Both the position numbers and the translations under genes were made by a program. Of a stretch of DNA of 64,000 bases, positions 8,412-18,099 are shown piece after piece. The stretch comes from CBDDHT01 sp965227905 (GTDB lineage: Bacteria > Pseudomonadota > Alphaproteobacteria > Rhizobiales > Methyloligellaceae): contig OZ245780.1 of assembly GCA_965227905.1 (NCBI GenBank), positions 2,542,001 through 2,606,000 of the forward strand, in the 5' to 3' direction. Within the stretch, counting starts at the first letter, position 1, and the number at the start of each line of letters is the position of its first letter. The notes beneath the pieces were generated by a model, which was not told the origin of the DNA, did not search any database, and worked only from the letters and a program-made list of their open reading frames with translations.

Positions 8412-9308
8412 ATGGAATTCCACCAGATCCGTTACTTCCTCGCGCTCTGTGACCACATGAATTTCACCAGAGCAGCCGACGCCAGTGGCGTGTCGCAGCC
8501 GGCTCTCACGAAAGCGATCCAGAAGCTTGAAGAGGAACTGGGCGGCGCTTTGTTTATCCGTGGTTCCGGACACATCGCATTGACCGGCCTTGGCCGTGTC
8601 ATGCGAACGCATTTCGAGAGGATCCAGGACACACGAGAAGCAGCCGGACGTGCTGCGCGAGCGATGGTCGAGCTCGAGATGGTCGAACTCGACATCGGGA
8701 TCATGTGCACGATCGGTCCAACGCTCATCGGACCGGCATTGTCGGAGTTTCAACAAGCCAATTCAGGGGTTGAACTCCTGCTTCACGATGTGTGGTCCAA
8801 GCGCTGCCATGAACTCCTGCTCGGCGGCGCACTCGATTGCGCGATCATGGGACGGCATGAACCGCTACCGGAAAAATTCGAGGCGGTAGAGCTGTTCGTG
8901 GAACCATTGGTCCTTGCCATGGCGTCCGATCATCCGTTGGCGAAACAGCACGAGGTACACCTTGCCGATCTCGCCGGTTGCGCCTACGCAGATCGGCTGC
9001 GTTGCGAGTTCCGAGAGGCCTTCGCAGATCTCCTTGCGGAGCGTTCTTTCTCGGTCGAGACAGTCATCCGAAGCGAGCGGGAAGACTGGATCCAGACGGC
9101 TATTGCGCAAGGTCATGGTATCGCGATGATACCGTTACACTCCGTCATCAATCCGGGCATCGTCACGCGCCGGGTCGAGGATCTGTCCATTGAACGGTGC
9201 GTTGAGGTGGTGACCGTCCGAGACCGACCGATACCGCCGGCTCTCAATGAGCTTTTGGACTTCCTTCGGGCTTATGCATGGACATCCACAAGACGCGATG
9301 CCGCATAA
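8412..9308 (+). CDS. LysR family transcriptional regulator
   Basis: This 298-residue protein has the standard LysR layout. An N-terminal winged helix-turn-helix (MEFHQIRYFLALCDHMNFT, then ASGVSQPALTKAIQKLEEEL) is followed by a two-lobed periplasmic-binding-like effector domain of about 200 residues. The length is typical. It diverges from the cytochrome P460 gene across 158 bases, the usual arrangement for a LysR regulator and its target; the signal sensed is unknown. It ends 10 bases from the convergent RND pump gene, so it is not part of that operon. Confidence 0.92.
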   Translation: MEFHQIRYFLALCDHMNFTRAADASGVSQPALTKAIQKLEEELGGALFIRGSGHIALTGLGRVMRTHFERIQDTREAAGRAARAMVELEMVELDIGIMCTIGPTLIGPALSEFQQANSGVELLLHDVWSKRCHELLLGGALDCAIMGRHEPLPEKFEAVELFVEPLVLAMASDHPLAKQHEVHLADLAGCAYADRLRCEFREAFADLLAERSFSVETVIRSEREDWIQTAIAQGHGIAMIPLHSVINPGIVTRRVEDLSIERCVEVVTVRDRPIPPALNELLDFLRAYAWTSTRRDAA

Positions 9309-9318
9309 GACAAGATGA

Positions 9319-12300
9319 TTACTCAGCGGCTTCCGGCAGATGTACCGTTGTCGGCTTATTATGTTTTTTGCGACGTTCTCTCCAGCGGTGCCATGTGTTT
9401 GCGTAGACCGTCGGCATGGCAAGCAGGGTAGGGGTCAGGACCAGCGTCAGCAGGGTTGCGAAGCCCAGGCCGAAGATGATGGCCGTCGAGAGTTGAACCC
9501 ACCACATCGACGTGATCGAGCCCATCTGTAGGGATCGTTCGAAAAAGTTGACGTTGATCTGCAGCGCCATCGGCATCAGGCCGCAGATGGTCGTGACGGT
9601 TGTCAGTAGAACCGGTCGCAGGCGCTGGGCACAGGCACGCAGGACGGCATCGGTCACTTCGATGCCTTGGGCCCGCATCCGGTTGAATGTGTCGTTCAGC
9701 ACGATGGAGTTGTTCACGACGATACCGGCGAGCGCGACGATACCGGTTCCGGTCATGATGATCGAAAAGGTCTGGCCCGTGACCATCATGCCGATCAGAA
9801 CGCCGACCAGGGACAGCACCACCGTCGAGAGCGTGATGAAGGTCTGGTAGAAGCTGTTGAACTGGGTCAGCAGGATGATAAACATCAGGAACAGTGCGCC
9901 AACCATGGCTTTCGCCAGAAAGGCACCGGACTCTTTCTGGTCTTCATCGGCACCGCGAAAGCGGAAACGGATGCCCTTCGGCCATGTCTTCGATGTCAGC
10001 CAGCTGTTGATCTCCTGGACCTTGGTGTCCGAGAGAACCCCGTCGGCCGTATTCGCCTTCACGGACATGACATATCGGCCGTCGACGCGCGTGATCGTGT
10101 TGACCTGCTGGCTGGCCTTGCGGGTGACGAAATTCGATATGGGAACCAGACCGTTCTCCGTGCGGATGCGCAACTGATCGAGCTGATTGATCGTGCGGTC
10201 GTCCCGGGGAAGGCGGACGCGAATGTCGACTTCGTCTTCGGAATCGTCCGGCCGATACTCGCCAACCAGAACGCCGTTGGTCACGAGTTGGATCATGGCC
10301 CCGATAGACGCCACATCGGCGCCATAGCGCCCCGCTTCCTTGCGATCGACCGTGAGCAGCCATTCGATGCCGGGCAGGGGGCGCGTATCTTCAATGTCGC
10401 GCAATCCTTTGACCTCGGTGTCCATATGCGCGCGGACCTGGCCTGTCACCGTCTCGATCGTGGCGAGATCGTCACCGCGGACTTCGAGCCGGATGGCCTT
10501 GCCGGTCGGCGGTCCGTCTTCGCGTTTGCGGACCTCGACCTTGATCCCGGGGATCGTCGCGGCACGTTCCCTGATTTCGGCAAGGATCTGTTTTCCGGGC
10601 CTGCGTGTCGCAAAATCGGCAAGTTCGATACTGATCAACCCAATCTGATCGACCGGGGTGTCGAGGCCTTCACCGGTCCCAAGTTTCGGACCGCCGGAGT
10701 CGGAACCGGTTGTCGTGAAGACCGCCTTGATACCATCGACGCCCAGCACAAGCCGTTCGACCTGAAGCACGATATCGAGCTGCTCGCGCGCCGAAAGATT
10801 GCCGCGCGCCGAGATGTGAACGAGGGATTGCTCCGGTTCGGTATCGACGAAGAATTCGACGCCGTTGTTGTTTTCTCCAAAGGCCGTAAAGACCCAGATG
10901 ACCAGGGCCAGCGAAACGGCGATCACCTTCGCGGGATGCCGGATCAGCCGCTGCAACAGGCGCACATAGATCCCGGAAAGCCCCTTAATTTCGCGATAGT
11001 CGACTTTCGCCGTTCCGGCCAGCCGCCGCGCAGCTTCCGTGTCGCTTGCATTGGCGTCTGTGCTCCCGAACAGCGAGCCGAGCACGGGCAGGAAGACCAT
11101 CGCCGTCAGGAGCGAGGCGCTCAGAACGAAAATGACCGTCAGAGGCAGATAACTCATGAACTTGCCTGCCACGCCCGGCCAGAGCAGCAGCGGCAGGAAA
11201 GCTGCCAGGGTCGTCGCAGTGGACGAGGTGATCGGCCAGAACATTCGCTTTGCCGCCAACACATAGGCATCGGCTCGCGCCATGCCTTCGGCCATCTTCC
11301 GGTCGGCATATTCGACGATGACGATGGCACCGTCGACCAGCATCCCAACGGTGATCACCATGCCGAACAGCAGCATCATGTTCACGGTCATGCCGAGGAG
11401 GGCGATCAACAAGAAGCCGATCATGAAGGACGCGGGGATCGCGAGCCCCACCATCGCCGCTGAGCGCATGCCAAGCGCTGCCACACAGACGATCATCACC
11501 AGCGCAATGGCGGTCATAATCGCGGACTGTAGCGAGTCCAGAACCTCGAAAATGAACTTCGACTGATCCAGCGCGAAGTCGAGTTTGATGCTGTCCGGCC
11601 AATCTTCGGTCGAATCCGCGACCACCTGGCGGACTTGTTTGTTCGTCGCGACAATGTTGGCGCCGATACGCTTGATGACCTGGATCGCGATGGCCGGCTT
11701 TCCATTGAACCGGCTGAAGCTCGAGGCGTCCTTAAAGGTGCGGCGGATCTCGGCAACATCCGAAAGCGTCACAACCGCATCGCCGGAGACCTTGATCGGC
11801 AGCCCGTAAATGTCCTTTCGGGTCTCGAAAAGGCCCGGCACCTTGATGTTGAAACGGCCCTGTCCTGTGTCCATGGAGCCGGCGGCAATCAGCCGATTGT
11901 TGCGGGTGACGGCCTGAACCAGTTCGGCCTGGGTAATATTGTAGGATTCGAGCTTGGTCGGATCGATCAACACCTCGAGAAGCTCTTCGCGATGGCCAGC
12001 GAGATTGGCCTCGAGCACACCCGGCAGGGCCTCGATCTCATCCTTCAGCGAGCGGGCGTGCCGATAGAGCGAGCGCTCCGGCACGTCGCCTGACAATGTC
12101 ACGACGAGGACCGGAAAAAGGCTCATATTGATTTCGTTGACGACAGGCTCTTCCGCCCCGCTCGGCAGTTCAGCCTTCGCCTGATCGACCTTCTCGCGCA
12201 CATCGGCCCCGGCGGCATCGTGATCCGCATCGATATTGAATTCGATGATGATGCCGGCGTGCCCCTGGCTGGCGATCGCCGTGATCTCCTTCAGCCCGTC

Positions 12301-12525
12301 GAGGCCGCGAAGCTCCTTCTCCATCGGTTTGACGAGAAGCCGTTCGGCGTCTTCCGGCGAGATCCCTTCCTGGGGAATCGAGATGTAGAAGATCGGAACG
12401 TCGATATCCGGATTGGCTTCCTTCGGCACATTGACGTAGGAGAAAATACCTGCCGCGACCATGACGATCATGATCGTCAGGACGGAACGCGGCCGCCGGA
12501 TGATGGTTTCAAGTACGTTCAACAT
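9319..12525 (-). CDS. RND efflux pump inner-membrane transporter (AcrB/HAE-1 superfamily)
   Basis: This 1068-residue protein is the proton-driven pump of a tripartite RND system. It has the expected duplicated design: one N-terminal membrane helix (VLTIMIVMVAAGIFSYV), a large periplasmic loop, a block of helices including GMLVDGAIVIVEYADRKM, a second large loop, and a final helix block with IMTGTGIVALAGIVVNNSIV. The opening VPKEANPDIDVPIFYISIP is typical of the alphaproteobacterial efflux branch rather than of AcrB itself. The fusion-protein gene lies 5 bases upstream, so the two are cotranscribed, with padR first. No outer-membrane channel gene is present, so a TolC-like protein must come from elsewhere. 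The substrate cannot be predicted from the sequence. Confidence 0.95.
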   Translation of the reverse strand: MLNVLETIIRRPRSVLTIMIVMVAAGIFSYVNVPKEANPDIDVPIFYISIPQEGISPEDAERLLVKPMEKELRGLDGLKEITAIASQGHAGIIIEFNIDADHDAAGADVREKVDQAKAELPSGAEEPVVNEINMSLFPVLVVTLSGDVPERSLYRHARSLKDEIEALPGVLEANLAGHREELLEVLIDPTKLESYNITQAELVQAVTRNNRLIAAGSMDTGQGRFNIKVPGLFETRKDIYGLPIKVSGDAVVTLSDVAEIRRTFKDASSFSRFNGKPAIAIQVIKRIGANIVATNKQVRQVVADSTEDWPDSIKLDFALDQSKFIFEVLDSLQSAIMTAIALVMIVCVAALGMRSAAMVGLAIPASFMIGFLLIALLGMTVNMMLLFGMVITVGMLVDGAIVIVEYADRKMAEGMARADAYVLAAKRMFWPITSSTATTLAAFLPLLLWPGVAGKFMSYLPLTVIFVLSASLLTAMVFLPVLGSLFGSTDANASDTEAARRLAGTAKVDYREIKGLSGIYVRLLQRLIRHPAKVIAVSLALVIWVFTAFGENNNGVEFFVDTEPEQSLVHISARGNLSAREQLDIVLQVERLVLGVDGIKAVFTTTGSDSGGPKLGTGEGLDTPVDQIGLISIELADFATRRPGKQILAEIRERAATIPGIKVEVRKREDGPPTGKAIRLEVRGDDLATIETVTGQVRAHMDTEVKGLRDIEDTRPLPGIEWLLTVDRKEAGRYGADVASIGAMIQLVTNGVLVGEYRPDDSEDEVDIRVRLPRDDRTINQLDQLRIRTENGLVPISNFVTRKASQQVNTITRVDGRYVMSVKANTADGVLSDTKVQEINSWLTSKTWPKGIRFRFRGADEDQKESGAFLAKAMVGALFLMFIILLTQFNSFYQTFITLSTVVLSLVGVLIGMMVTGQTFSIIMTGTGIVALAGIVVNNSIVLNDTFNRMRAQGIEVTDAVLRACAQRLRPVLLTTVTTICGLMPMALQINVNFFERSLQMGSITSMWWVQLSTAIIFGLGFATLLTLVLTPTLLAMPTVYANTWHRWRERRKKHNKPTTVHLPEAAE

Positions 12526-12530
12526 GAGCG

Positions 12531-13703
12531 TTACTGCTGCGCTATTCCGGTCGTCTCGACAGGATCGACTTTCTGGCCGGGCCGCACATAGTCCTGACCG
12601 ACGGTAATGATCGTGACCCGTTGCGGCAGACCGGCAACCCAGACACCCGCCGGACTGTCCGCCAGAATTTCGACCGGCACGAACTGCACGACATTCTCTT
12701 CATTGACGATGCGCACACCGACCTCGCCCTCATCATTCAGGACGAGCAGGGCAGGCGAGAAGAGATGGGCCGGCTTGGACTTGAGCGGAATGTTGATATC
12801 CGCCGTGACGCCATCGCGCAGGGCACCGTCCTTGTTGTCCACTTTGAGCTCGAAGCGGAAGGTGCGGGTCTGGGCATTCGCGGTTGGCGAAATATAGTGG
12901 ATTGGTCCCGATACGGACTCGCCCGTCACCAGTTCCGCCTTGCCCAGCATACCGACCTGCAGCTTGGAGACTTCGCGCTCGGAAACGGTCGCGATAATCA
13001 TGAGGGGATCCAGGGCTACCAGTTTGGCGCAGGTCCTGCCGATAGACAGATAGTCTCCGATCTTGGCGGACTGTTCTTCGACGATCCCGTCAAAGGGCGC
13101 CAGGATGCGCGTGCGATCGAGGTCGATCTGCGCCCGTTCAAGCGCGGCCATGGCGCCATCGCGTGTCGCCTTGTATTCGGCGACCTTGAGCTTGGCTGTG
13201 TGACCGCGGGTGACGAGTGTCTGGGCGGCCGTATAGTCGAGCTTTGCGCGTTCGAGTTTGGCTTTGGCTTCGTCAAGCGCGGCCTTTCGTGCACCTGGAT
13301 CGATCCGGCACAGCGTCTCTCCCTTGGAGACGCGCGCGCCTTTGGCAACGGGGAGTTCGCGCACGATGCCGGCAGTTTCCGCCTGGACTTCAACCCGCGC
13401 ATCGGCCTCGGTGCGCCCGCGCAGGGTCAGCACCGCGTCGCGTGCCTTGGCTTGGAATGTTTTCACCTGCACGCGGTAGAGTTTGCGCTCTGCGACTTCA
13501 CTTGTATCCGGTAACGCCGCAACACGTGTATCCGCAACTGGCGCAACGTCTTTGCGTTCGCTGTTGGCCAGCGTGCCCGAATAGATCCACGCGGCAATGA
13601 CGGCAGAGAACAGCGCCGCCCACAGATAGGAGCGTCGTATTCCAGCGCGCTCAGGCGCTGTCGGCCCGGGCTCGGTCATCTTCTCGTTTGTCTCGTTCGT
13701 CAT
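12531..13703 (-). CDS. RND efflux periplasmic adaptor (membrane fusion protein)
   Basis: This 390-residue protein bridges the inner-membrane pump and an outer-membrane channel. It has an N-terminal membrane anchor (SYLWAALFSAVIAAWIYSG), then the split lipoyl and helical hairpin pattern: GRTEADARVEVQAETAGIV, VAKGARVSKGETLCRIDPG, a coiled-coil stretch (ALDEAKAKLERAKLDYTAAQ), and the return strand ILAPFDGIVEEQSAKIGDYL. A beta-barrel and membrane-proximal domain follow. It starts 6 bases after padR and ends 5 bases before the pump gene. The anchor is uncleaved, unlike lipoprotein adaptors such as AcrA. Confidence 0.93.
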   Translation of the reverse strand: MTNETNEKMTEPGPTAPERAGIRRSYLWAALFSAVIAAWIYSGTLANSERKDVAPVADTRVAALPDTSEVAERKLYRVQVKTFQAKARDAVLTLRGRTEADARVEVQAETAGIVRELPVAKGARVSKGETLCRIDPGARKAALDEAKAKLERAKLDYTAAQTLVTRGHTAKLKVAEYKATRDGAMAALERAQIDLDRTRILAPFDGIVEEQSAKIGDYLSIGRTCAKLVALDPLMIIATVSEREVSKLQVGMLGKAELVTGESVSGPIHYISPTANAQTRTFRFELKVDNKDGALRDGVTADINIPLKSKPAHLFSPALLVLNDEGEVGVRIVNEENVVQFVPVEILADSPAGVWVAGLPQRVTIITVGQDYVRPGQKVDPVETTGIAQQ

Positions 13704-13709
13704 TGCTTC

Positions 13710-14246
13710 CTACTCCGCCGCTTGGCGAGGGTCGGCACCGGCCTCGATCAGGCCGCGTGTATTCTTGATGTAGTTCAACTCGGCCTCGTAGAGCGCCATG
13801 CCATATCCGATGGCAAACCGGCTGCCACTGTGGTCGACTGTCGCCATCTCCTCGCGAAGGCGGGCCAGATCCGCCTCCAATTCGGCGATACGCGTGTCGA
13901 TGACCGATGTCATGAATGTCTTGTCGAGATGCTCGGCAAACAAGCCGACAAACAGAAACTCGGATTTGATGACGTCCGGTTTCGGCGCCTCGTGCAGCCC
14001 TTCGATCAATGCGGCGCGGCCCTTCTCCGTCAGTGAATAGACTTTGCGGGAGGGTTTGCCTTCCTGCGTCTCGGTCCGCCAGGTCACTAGATTCTCATCC
14101 GTGAGCTTGTTGAGGGCCGGATAAATAGAGCCATAGCTCGCCTCGACGAAGTGGCTGAAACACCCTTCGGAGGCCTGCTTTCTGATCTCGTAGCCTGTGG
14201 CTTCCTCGAACCAGAGGATGCCGAGGCACAGTGTGCGAACATTCAT
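13710..14246 (-). CDS. PadR family transcriptional regulator of the RND operon
   Basis: The start is placed at the internal ATG giving MNVRTLCLGILWFEEATGYEI, which is the normal PadR N terminus; the open frame extends 25 codons further, but those residues do not resemble the family and lie next to the palindrome. The resulting 178-residue protein has the PadR winged helix (ASYGSIYPALNKLTDENLV...GKPSRKVYSLTEKGRAAL) and the C-terminal dimerisation helices (TRIAELEADLARLREEM) of the subfamily-2-like long form. PadR proteins repress efflux or detoxification genes and release DNA on binding a small aromatic or drug. It is the first gene of the operon with the adaptor 6 bases downstream, so autoregulation through the upstream palindrome is likely. 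Confidence 0.9.
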   Translation of the reverse strand: MNVRTLCLGILWFEEATGYEIRKQASEGCFSHFVEASYGSIYPALNKLTDENLVTWRTETQEGKPSRKVYSLTEKGRAALIEGLHEAPKPDVIKSEFLFVGLFAEHLDKTFMTSVIDTRIAELEADLARLREEMATVDHSGSRFAIGYGMALYEAELNYIKNTRGLIEAGADPRQAAE

Positions 14247-14282
14247 CGGTCGGTATCTCTCGACGTCGGCTTCGTTACCGTG

Positions 14283-14309
14283 CGTTATATATATGTTCGA
14301 TATATAACG
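14283..14309. promoter_or_regulatory. perfect inverted repeat upstream of padR, probable operator
   Basis: Two perfect 10-base arms, CGTTATATAT and ATATATAACG, are separated by 7 bases (ATGTTCG). The site sits 36 bases before the chosen padR ATG, where it would overlap the promoter. AT-rich palindromes with central ATGT/ACAT-like steps are typical PadR targets. Binding by this PadR is inferred from position and symmetry. Confidence 0.6.
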
Positions 14310-14735
14310 AAGTGAAGCCAATTTATCGCTGCGCGATTAGCCCCTCAATGCGGTGAAACGGAGGCAGCGTCGCACTGCATTCGGCCCAAAAGCGTGGGCT
14401 TTTGCCCTTTGCATGGGGTTGTTCCTCGTTTTTTCGAGGTCCCCCCGGGTTATTCCCGGACATTTGAGCGCATATTCCCATCGTCGGGGAGCCATCTTGC
14501 GCGCTCGGCATGACCGGCGTCCTCTCTCGATTCTCCTGGAGTCGCCAACGCGGGTCAATCGGGTTGAGGTTGATCGTGTTGGCGCCATGCGATGAAGGGT
14601 CATACTAATCGCACAGTGTTTCGGGCGTTTCTCCGCTTCGTTAAGAATTGTAAACCTCGTCCTCAAATCCGGTCCTGATTGCACGCCCTGAACCCAGGTG
14701 CGAGATTGCCGACCGCAACACCAGAGGAGCGATCC
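14310..14735. other. intergenic region between padR and the enolase-superfamily gene
   Basis: No convincing gene is visible. A small perfect stem (CAAAAGC, loop GTGG, GCTTTTG; 14387-14404) lies near the left end, and a GAGGAG ribosome site at 14724-14729 belongs to the next gene. The open frames here lack ribosome sites and protein-like composition. Confidence 0.5.
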
Positions 14736-15944
14736 GTGTTCATTCAAGCCATCGAGACCCTGCGTCTCGCCGAGCATCCCAATCTGCTCTGGGTGCGCAT
14801 ACACACGGATGAGGGTTTGACCGGATTGGGTGAAACCTATTTCGGCGCGGGACCCAGCGAAACCGATATTCACGATCGCATTGCGCCAATCATTCTGGGG
14901 CAGGATCCAAGCCGTATTGAGTTCCTCAATATGAAGATGCAGCCCTATACGGGCTTTACCGGAAGCGGTGCCGAAATGCGGGCGCTTGCGGCGGTCGACG
15001 TCGCTCTCTGGGACATTGCGGGAAAGGCTGCCGGCAAGCCGTTGTGCGATTTGCTGGGCGGCCGGACACGGGAAGCAATCCAGGTGTACAATACGTGCGC
15101 CGGCCCGAGCTACATCTCGAAGACGTCGGCGGTGCGTCCCGAGAATTTCGGCGGCGCATCGCGCGGTGATGAGAGTGTGCTCTACGAGGACCTCGAAGCC
15201 TTTCTCCATCATCCTGAAGACCTGGCTGCATCCCTTATGGAGATGGGGATCTTCTCAATGAAGATCTGGCCGCTGGACCTCGCTGCCGGTGCTGTGGACG
15301 GGGTGGATATCTCGCCGGCGGATCTAAAGAAAGGGATTGAACCCTTCGAGAAAATCCGTGCGGCCCACGGCGATAAGATCCGACTGAAGGCCGAGCTGCA
15401 CGGATTGTGGAGCCTCAATGCCGCAAAGAAGATTGCTGCCGCGCTCGAACCGTTGGATATGGACTGGATCGAAGATCCTGTCTGGATGGACCGGACCGAT
15501 GAAGTCGCAGAGCTTGCCCGTGCGACGCGCGCACCGCTTGCAGGCGGTGAGACGCTCGCTGGTCTTGGTCAGTTCCGGTCGTTGATCGAAAATGGAAACA
15601 TCGCCACACCGATCATGGATGTGACATGGGCCGGCGGCATCACGGCCGGCCGCAAAGTCGCTGCTCTTGCTGAGGCACGATCGAGACCGATCGCTTTTCA
15701 CGACTGTTCCGGACCCGTCACGCTCGCAGCCTCGACGCATCTGGCGCTCAGCCTTCGAAATGTTCGCGAACAGGAAATCGCGAGAGGCTTCTACTACGCC
15801 TGGTACAAAGACTTCGTCGATCGCCTGCCGCCGATCGAGTCTGGCATGATCACCGTCCCTGAAGGACCCGGGCTGGGATTGGATCTGCTGCCAGACGTTT
15901 TCCAGCGCGAGGACGCCATTCACCGCATATCGGAATTGGATTGA
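14736..15944 (+). CDS. mandelate racemase / muconate lactonizing enzyme family protein (enolase superfamily)
   Basis: This protein (402 residues from the GTG start) is chosen to begin at VFIQAIETLRLAEHPNLLWV, because GAGGAG lies 6 bases before that GTG; the frame is open 19 codons further upstream. It has the enolase-superfamily capping domain (IHTDEGLTGLGETYFGAG) and TIM-barrel with the metal ligands in order: KAELHG, DWIEDPVW and AGGETLAG. A KxW-type motif (FSMKIWPLD) stands where the first catalytic base belongs, and HDCSGP carries the conserved late histidine. Such enzymes remove a proton next to a carboxylate, usually as sugar-acid dehydratases or racemases. The substrate is unknown and no sugar-acid pathway genes are adjacent. 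Confidence 0.88.
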   Translation: MFIQAIETLRLAEHPNLLWVRIHTDEGLTGLGETYFGAGPSETDIHDRIAPIILGQDPSRIEFLNMKMQPYTGFTGSGAEMRALAAVDVALWDIAGKAAGKPLCDLLGGRTREAIQVYNTCAGPSYISKTSAVRPENFGGASRGDESVLYEDLEAFLHHPEDLAASLMEMGIFSMKIWPLDLAAGAVDGVDISPADLKKGIEPFEKIRAAHGDKIRLKAELHGLWSLNAAKKIAAALEPLDMDWIEDPVWMDRTDEVAELARATRAPLAGGETLAGLGQFRSLIENGNIATPIMDVTWAGGITAGRKVAALAEARSRPIAFHDCSGPVTLAASTHLALSLRNVREQEIARGFYYAWYKDFVDRLPPIESGMITVPEGPGLGLDLLPDVFQREDAIHRISELD

Positions 15945-16299
15945 GCATGCGTGTCCGGTCCTGCGATCGGGCGAAATATCATCGCTCTAATCCAACCGCA
16001 GGCCGTGATCGGCACTGACCCAAAATTGCCATTCATCGTTTTGCGCAAGCGGCGGATTTGGGCGGAAAGCAGTCGTTCGCTGCGGATGCTCACGTTGGTA
16101 TCCAACTATCTAGAAAGCAGCCATTCGTTCCGTTGGGTCGGTGGCAACACTTGAGCTCCCCCAGTGCGGTATAGATTTGCCTTCGTGAGATTAGATAATC
16201 CATCGGATGAAGTCGCACGCATTCCTTGCTTCCAAAAACGAACAGGCGCCATAATGAGTGAGATACTTCTTACTTTGTGACTGACCGGGAAAACATTCT
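15945..16299. other. intergenic region before the Gabija genes
   Basis: No gene was recognised. The right half becomes noticeably richer in A and T, marking the change from the core-like sequence to the accessory segment. The GGGAA ribosome site before gajA lies at the right end. Confidence 0.5.
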
Positions 16300-18099
16300 A
16301 TGAAGATAGATCGTGTTGTCATTCAGAATTTCCGAAGCTTTCGGTTTTTGGATATCACCCTTGAGAACGATATAACCTGCATAATTGGAGAGAATAATAC
16401 GGGTAAGACGGCTCTATTCAGGGCGATACAGATCTGTATGGATGTCAATTTGCCGTCTGTTTTTCGATCTTTGATCCGGGAAGATATTCACGCTTCAATC
16501 GATATCTCCCATCCCAATCAAGTATTAATTGGAATCGAACTCACCGACTTTGAGGGCATTGTCAACGAAGAAGCGTTGGTGTGCCAGTGGAAGTTGGACG
16601 CCAATCGTGCCCGTATATTCTATCGGTTTAGGCCGCGCCCGGCCGTGCGCGAGAAGCTGGCGCTCGGAGAGATCGCACCTGGCGCACTTACGCTGGAGGA
16701 TTACACATGGGAGATGCGTGGCGGGGATGCGTCCGTCGATCTCACTCAGATCACTTGGGACATGGAAAGTGTGGGCGAGACTGTACGATTTGGCGACCTT
16801 TCGTCCTACCTTGTCGTCAATCTGCCCGCCTTGCGTGACGTAGAATCTGATCTACGCCAACCGCGTCATTCACCTCTTGTCCGGTTGATTGAAGCGTTCG
16901 ACGTTCCCGACGCCGAGCAAGATGCGCTCGTCACCGTCCTCACCGAAGCCAACAACAAGATCGAAGCATCCGAGACAATTGCTGAGATTGCCAGTGCCGT
17001 AGGCAGCTCGTTCAAAACTGTCTCTGGACCGGCCTTCGAGATGGACGCAACGTTGGGACTATCAGCGGCAACCTTTCAGGCGATTATCCGCAACTTGAAA
17101 ATACTCTTGTCTGATCATGTCCTGCAGAGCTTCGAACCATCTCGCAACGGCTTGGGCATGAACAACATTCTCTACATTGCGATCCTGATCGAATACCTCA
17201 AACGGCGGGTCGCTAAAGCGACGACTTCAGGACAACTCATTTTGATAGAAGAACCAGAAGCGCACTTGCATCCCCAGTTGCAAGCCTCGCTTTTGATTGC
17301 TCTGGAGAATACTGACGTCCAAGTGATCTTGAGCAGTCACTCAACACAAGTAACCTCGCAAGCCGCATTCAGCACATTCATCTCGCTGACACGCCGCGCC
17401 GACGCTGTTATCGCCGCGTCAACGCTCTCCAAGACGCCGACTGTGGGCCCGGATGATGTCGCTGATCTTGAGAGGTATTTGGACGCCACCAAGAGCAACC
17501 TGCTCTTTGCGCGCAAGGTCATGTTGGTCGAAGGACCAGCCGAGCTTTTTCTCATTCCTGCCTTGGCAAAAGCTGTTTTGGACATCAACCTCGAACGCCA
17601 CGGCATCTCGGTAACATCCATTTACGGAGTCCATTTTGAAGTCTATGCCAAGCTCTTCCGCGCGGGAGGATTGGAGAAGAAATGCGCCATCGTTGCAGAT
17701 GCAGATCTTAAACCCTCAGATGCTGATGATGATGTCAACGTCCTCGACGGCCATGCTCTTGTTTTATTAAATGGCGACTTCGTCCAGGTCTTTCTCGGCA
17801 AAACGACGTTCGAAAGAGAATTGGTCTCTTTGGAGACCTTGGAAATGTTCATCGAAACATGTCGCACTTTGGGAGCGCCCAAAATAACCGCCGATCTGGA
17901 AGCCGCCCGTGATGAACTAGACGATTTCATTGACGATGATCGAGAAGAAGAACTCTTGGAAGAGTGTCGCGATATGGTCCTCAACACCGCGAAGCGCTTC
18001 GGCAAGGCCCGTTTCGCGCAAGTTGCCTCTCGCTTTGCCAATGAATGCACCGAGCTGCCCGATTACATCACAGATGCTATCGAATGGCTTCGGGAATGA
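16300..18099 (+). CDS. gajA: Gabija GajA-type ATPase/TOPRIM nuclease (OLD family)
   Basis: This 599-residue protein has an N-terminal ABC-type ATPase head, with Walker A GENNTGKT at 30-37 and, later, LILIEEPEAHLHPQLQ (Walker B with D-loop) followed by the SSHSTQ switch. The last third is a TOPRIM domain with VMLVEGPAELF (the catalytic glutamate) and CAIVADADLKP (the DxD metal pair). OLD-family proteins with this layout, encoded just before a UvrD-like helicase, form the Gabija anti-phage system; GajA is a sequence-specific DNA-nicking enzyme that is restrained by nucleotides until phage activity depletes them. The length is close to the described GajA (about 580 residues). Its stop overlaps the next start in an ATGA. 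Catalytic residues all look intact. Confidence 0.9.
   Translation: MKIDRVVIQNFRSFRFLDITLENDITCIIGENNTGKTALFRAIQICMDVNLPSVFRSLIREDIHASIDISHPNQVLIGIELTDFEGIVNEEALVCQWKLDANRARIFYRFRPRPAVREKLALGEIAPGALTLEDYTWEMRGGDASVDLTQITWDMESVGETVRFGDLSSYLVVNLPALRDVESDLRQPRHSPLVRLIEAFDVPDAEQDALVTVLTEANNKIEASETIAEIASAVGSSFKTVSGPAFEMDATLGLSAATFQAIIRNLKILLSDHVLQSFEPSRNGLGMNNILYIAILIEYLKRRVAKATTSGQLILIEEPEAHLHPQLQASLLIALENTDVQVILSSHSTQVTSQAAFSTFISLTRRADAVIAASTLSKTPTVGPDDVADLERYLDATKSNLLFARKVMLVEGPAELFLIPALAKAVLDINLERHGISVTSIYGVHFEVYAKLFRAGGLEKKCAIVADADLKPSDADDDVNVLDGHALVLLNGDFVQVFLGKTTFERELVSLETLEMFIETCRTLGAPKITADLEAARDELDDFIDDDREEELLEECRDMVLNTAKRFGKARFAQVASRFANECTELPDYITDAIEWLRE

Noticed and set aside
9667..11463. 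598-codon open frame on the plus strand
   Set aside because: It is antisense to the RND pump gene; its translation is Asp/His/Gln/Arg-rich with no domain, as expected for a mirror frame of GC-rich coding DNA.
14337..15212. 291-codon open frame on the minus strand
   Set aside because: It is antisense to the enolase-superfamily gene and has no ribosome site or domain.
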